Shown piece after piece: positions 62,459-64,000 of a stretch of 64,000 nucleotides of DNA. Each line of letters begins with the position of its first letter. The first letter of the stretch is position 1. Origin of the DNA: Paractinoplanes atraurantiacus (lineage in GTDB: Bacteria > Actinomycetota > Actinomycetes > Mycobacteriales > Micromonosporaceae). Location of the stretch: the NCBI RefSeq assembly GCF_900215205.1, contig NZ_OBDY01000026.1, forward strand, positions 1-64,000, in the 5' to 3' direction. Position numbers and translations under genes: made by a program. The notes below the pieces were generated by a model. The model did not search any database. It was not told the DNA's origin and worked only from the letters and a program-made list of their open reading frames with translations.

Positions 62459-64000
62459 TTAAAGTGGCAGCTCACCAGCCCGGACAAGGCCGATGCGGCA
62501 GCCCAGGCGGCGGAACAGCCGCTCGGCCGCGCGCCCGTGCCGGCCGAGGGCCTGCTTGTCGCCATCGTCGCGGGCGAGCTCGGCCGCGAGCAGCCGGGTC
62601 CAGGCGACCAGGCGCAGGTAGCCCTGCGGCTCGAACGACTCCGCGGCCTGCTCGGCGAGGATCCGCGCGCTGTCCCGGGCGCCGGCGAACATCTCGACCA
62701 CGGCCAGGTTGAGAAGGGCGCCACCGGCGCCGGGCCCGTCGTCGACGGCCTCACTGCGATCGAGGGCGGTCCAGGTGAGCCGGCGCCCCTCGCCGGGGTC
62801 GCCGGCGGCCGCCGAGAGCAGGCCGAGGTTGGCCAGGGTCAGGTTCTCGCCGCGCCGGTCGCCGAGGCGCTCACGAAGCCGCAGGGCCTCGCGCAGATGC
62901 CGGGCCGCCTCGTCGAACCGGCGGGCGTCCCGCTCGGCGCAGCCGAGGTGGTTGAGCGCGTGGGCCAGGCCGGCGGCGTCGTCGATCCGGGCGAACTCGC
63001 CGGCCGCGCGGCCGACGGTCTCGAGCGCGCCGGGCAGATCGCCGGCGAGCCGGCGGACATAGCCGAGGGCGGACAGGGCGTACGCGTGACCCTGCACCGC
63101 CCCGACGCGCCGGCCCAGCAGCCAGGACTCCTCGAAGACCGGCACCACCGAGTCACCGGCCGGCACCAGCGGCAGGCAGTAGGTGACGACCGGCAGGAAA
63201 GGTGCCGCCGCCGGGTCGGCGAGACGCAGCTGCCGCAGGCAGGCCCCGAACCGCCGCCCGGCCGCGGGGACGTCCTCGCGGAAGAGGGCGGCCAGGGCGG
63301 CCAGCCAGTGCGCGGTGGCGGTGACCGGCGGATCGCCGCCGCTGGTGAGCGCGTCCTGGGCGACCCGCTCCACCTCGTCGAGCTCGCCGACACCGGCCAG
63401 CAGGACGCCACGCATCAGCCGGGCCCGGGCGACAGCATCGGGCGGTCCGGACCGCTCGGCGGCGGCCAGCGCGGCGTCGCCCAGGTGGGGCAGCCGGTCG
63501 CTGCATCCCCGGCGGGCCTCGAGGATGGCGAGGGCGAACAGGGCGGGTGCCCGTTCCGGCGACGTCTCCGGTGCCACGGCGAGGACGCGCTCGAGCCAGT
63601 CGGCGCCCTCGACGAAATGGCCGCGGGCCAGCCAGAAACGCCACAGGCTGACGCCGAGAAGCAGGGCCTGGCCGGGGTCGTGGCGCAGGGCCCAGCCGAG
63701 CGCCGCCCGCAGGTTGTCGTGCTCGACGTCGAGGGCCTGGGGCCGCTCGGCGACGATCCCGGAGGCACGGTCCGGATCGGAGTCGAGCGCGAGCTGAAGG
63801 AAGTGGCGGCAGTGGGCGGCGTCGAAGAGATCAGCCTCACCGGCCTCGGCCAGGCGTTCCCGGGCCAGCTGCCGGATCGTCTCCAGCAGGCGGTAGCGCG
63901 AGCGGTCGCCCGAGCGCTCGATCTGCACGAGCGACTTGTCGGCGAGCCGGCCGAGGCAGTCGAGGATCTCGTCGCGCGGGAGCGGGCCGCCGGCGCAGAC
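62459..64000 (-). CDS. Large AfsR/LuxR-type ATPase regulator, C-terminal part (cut by window edge)
   Basis: Only the C-terminal 513 residues are inside the window; the frame is open at 64000. It begins within the winged-helix-like region after an NB-ARC ATPase (LPRDEILDCLGRLADKSLVQ, then RYRLLETIRQLARERLAEAG), followed by a long tetratricopeptide-like array (DNLRAALGWALRHDPGQALL, ARHLREALRLRERLGDRRGE, LTLANLGLLSAAAGDPGEGR). It ends GCRIGLVRAGELPL without a LuxR helix-turn-helix, so any DNA-binding domain must be at the N-terminus outside the window, as in SARP-type regulators. It is upstream of the FAD oxidase gene, which it may control. Confidence 0.85.
   Translation of the reverse strand, partial: VCAGGPLPRDEILDCLGRLADKSLVQIERSGDRSRYRLLETIRQLARERLAEAGEADLFDAAHCRHFLQLALDSDPDRASGIVAERPQALDVEHDNLRAALGWALRHDPGQALLLGVSLWRFWLARGHFVEGADWLERVLAVAPETSPERAPALFALAILEARRGCSDRLPHLGDAALAAAERSGPPDAVARARLMRGVLLAGVGELDEVERVAQDALTSGGDPPVTATAHWLAALAALFREDVPAAGRRFGACLRQLRLADPAAAPFLPVVTYCLPLVPAGDSVVPVFEESWLLGRRVGAVQGHAYALSALGYVRRLAGDLPGALETVGRAAGEFARIDDAAGLAHALNHLGCAERDARRFDEAARHLREALRLRERLGDRRGENLTLANLGLLSAAAGDPGEGRRLTWTALDRSEAVDDGPGAGGALLNLAVVEMFAGARDSARILAEQAAESFEPQGYLRLVAWTRLLAAELARDDGDKQALGRHGRAAERLFRRLGCRIGLVRAGELPL

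Overview
The window is GC-rich DNA (roughly 70 percent) with frequent GTG and TTG starts, many stop-start overlaps (ATGA, GTGA, TTGA), many secreted Ala-rich proteins and typical actinobacterial families: GlgE, LonA, an XRE/MmyB regulator beside an SDR, a DUF574-type SAM methyltransferase, a CU044_5270-type protein and a eukaryote-type UGPase. This points to a filamentous actinomycete, most likely Micromonosporaceae (Actinoplanes-like). That placement is inference from gene style, not from a marker gene.

Layout. 1-3547 is a transposon graveyard: the 3' end of an IS30-type transposase gene, then an IS256 element (456-3539) whose transposase is split by an ISL3 element (1119-2788). Both insertions still show target duplications. 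4129-9584 is a minus-strand secreted operon (snapalysin-like metalloprotease, GH43, MGH1-like glycosidase), facing a LacI regulator across a LacI-type palindrome. 10737-14861 holds a RidA-like gene, a WYL regulator, a damaged ECF sigma factor with its CU044_5270 partner, and a Tat-type hydrolase behind a 41-base dyad. 14865-21159 has a methyltransferase, a decayed IS5-type element at the stop codon of an XRE/MmyB regulator, an SDR, a PI-PLC-like protein and an FG-GAP protein. 21264-25265 contains GlgE, then a compact unit of a gluzincin peptidase, a small membrane-type protein and a divergent BlaI repressor. 25290-28356 is decaying, with a phosphoesterase relic, TauE and DedA genes, a cupin remnant and a twice-frameshifted GlxA-type regulator.

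28477-41657 carries a chloroperoxidase-type hydrolase, a ClpC-like ATPase without its middle domain, a secreted 14-residue-repeat protein, a NarL-type regulator lacking the phospho-acceptor Asp, secreted GH5 and beta-helix proteins, an Fpg/Nei glycosylase and Lon. 41763-47951 has a hydrolase broken by a 7-bp duplication, a polysaccharide deacetylase, PPK2, an RsbW-like ATPase and a three-gene chromate operon (split chrB plus chrA). 48046-54877 has a TetR regulator, an epoxide-hydrolase-like protein joined by frameshift to a DUF574 methyltransferase, UGPase and a secreted S15 peptidase. 55075-64000 has a Ser/Thr kinase, an IS256 relic, a large secreted GH13 amylase, a STAS plus degenerate GHKL protein, a FAD oxidoreductase and the 3' end of a large AfsR/LuxR-type regulator.

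Themes: secreted polysaccharide breakdown (GH43, MGH1-like, GH5, GH13, deacetylase) under local repressors; alpha-glucan and nucleotide-sugar metabolism (GlgE, UGPase); protein quality control (ClpC-like, Lon); metal resistance. Several genes carry indels. Some are clearly biological (IS insertions, a 7-bp tandem duplication); single-base ones in C or G runs could be assembly errors. The best candidate for an undescribed system is the BlaI / small membrane protein / gluzincin unit at 23224-25265. Next are the ClpC-like, repeat-protein and atypical-receiver neighbourhood at 30232-34807 and the split chrB operon with a palindrome at its start.
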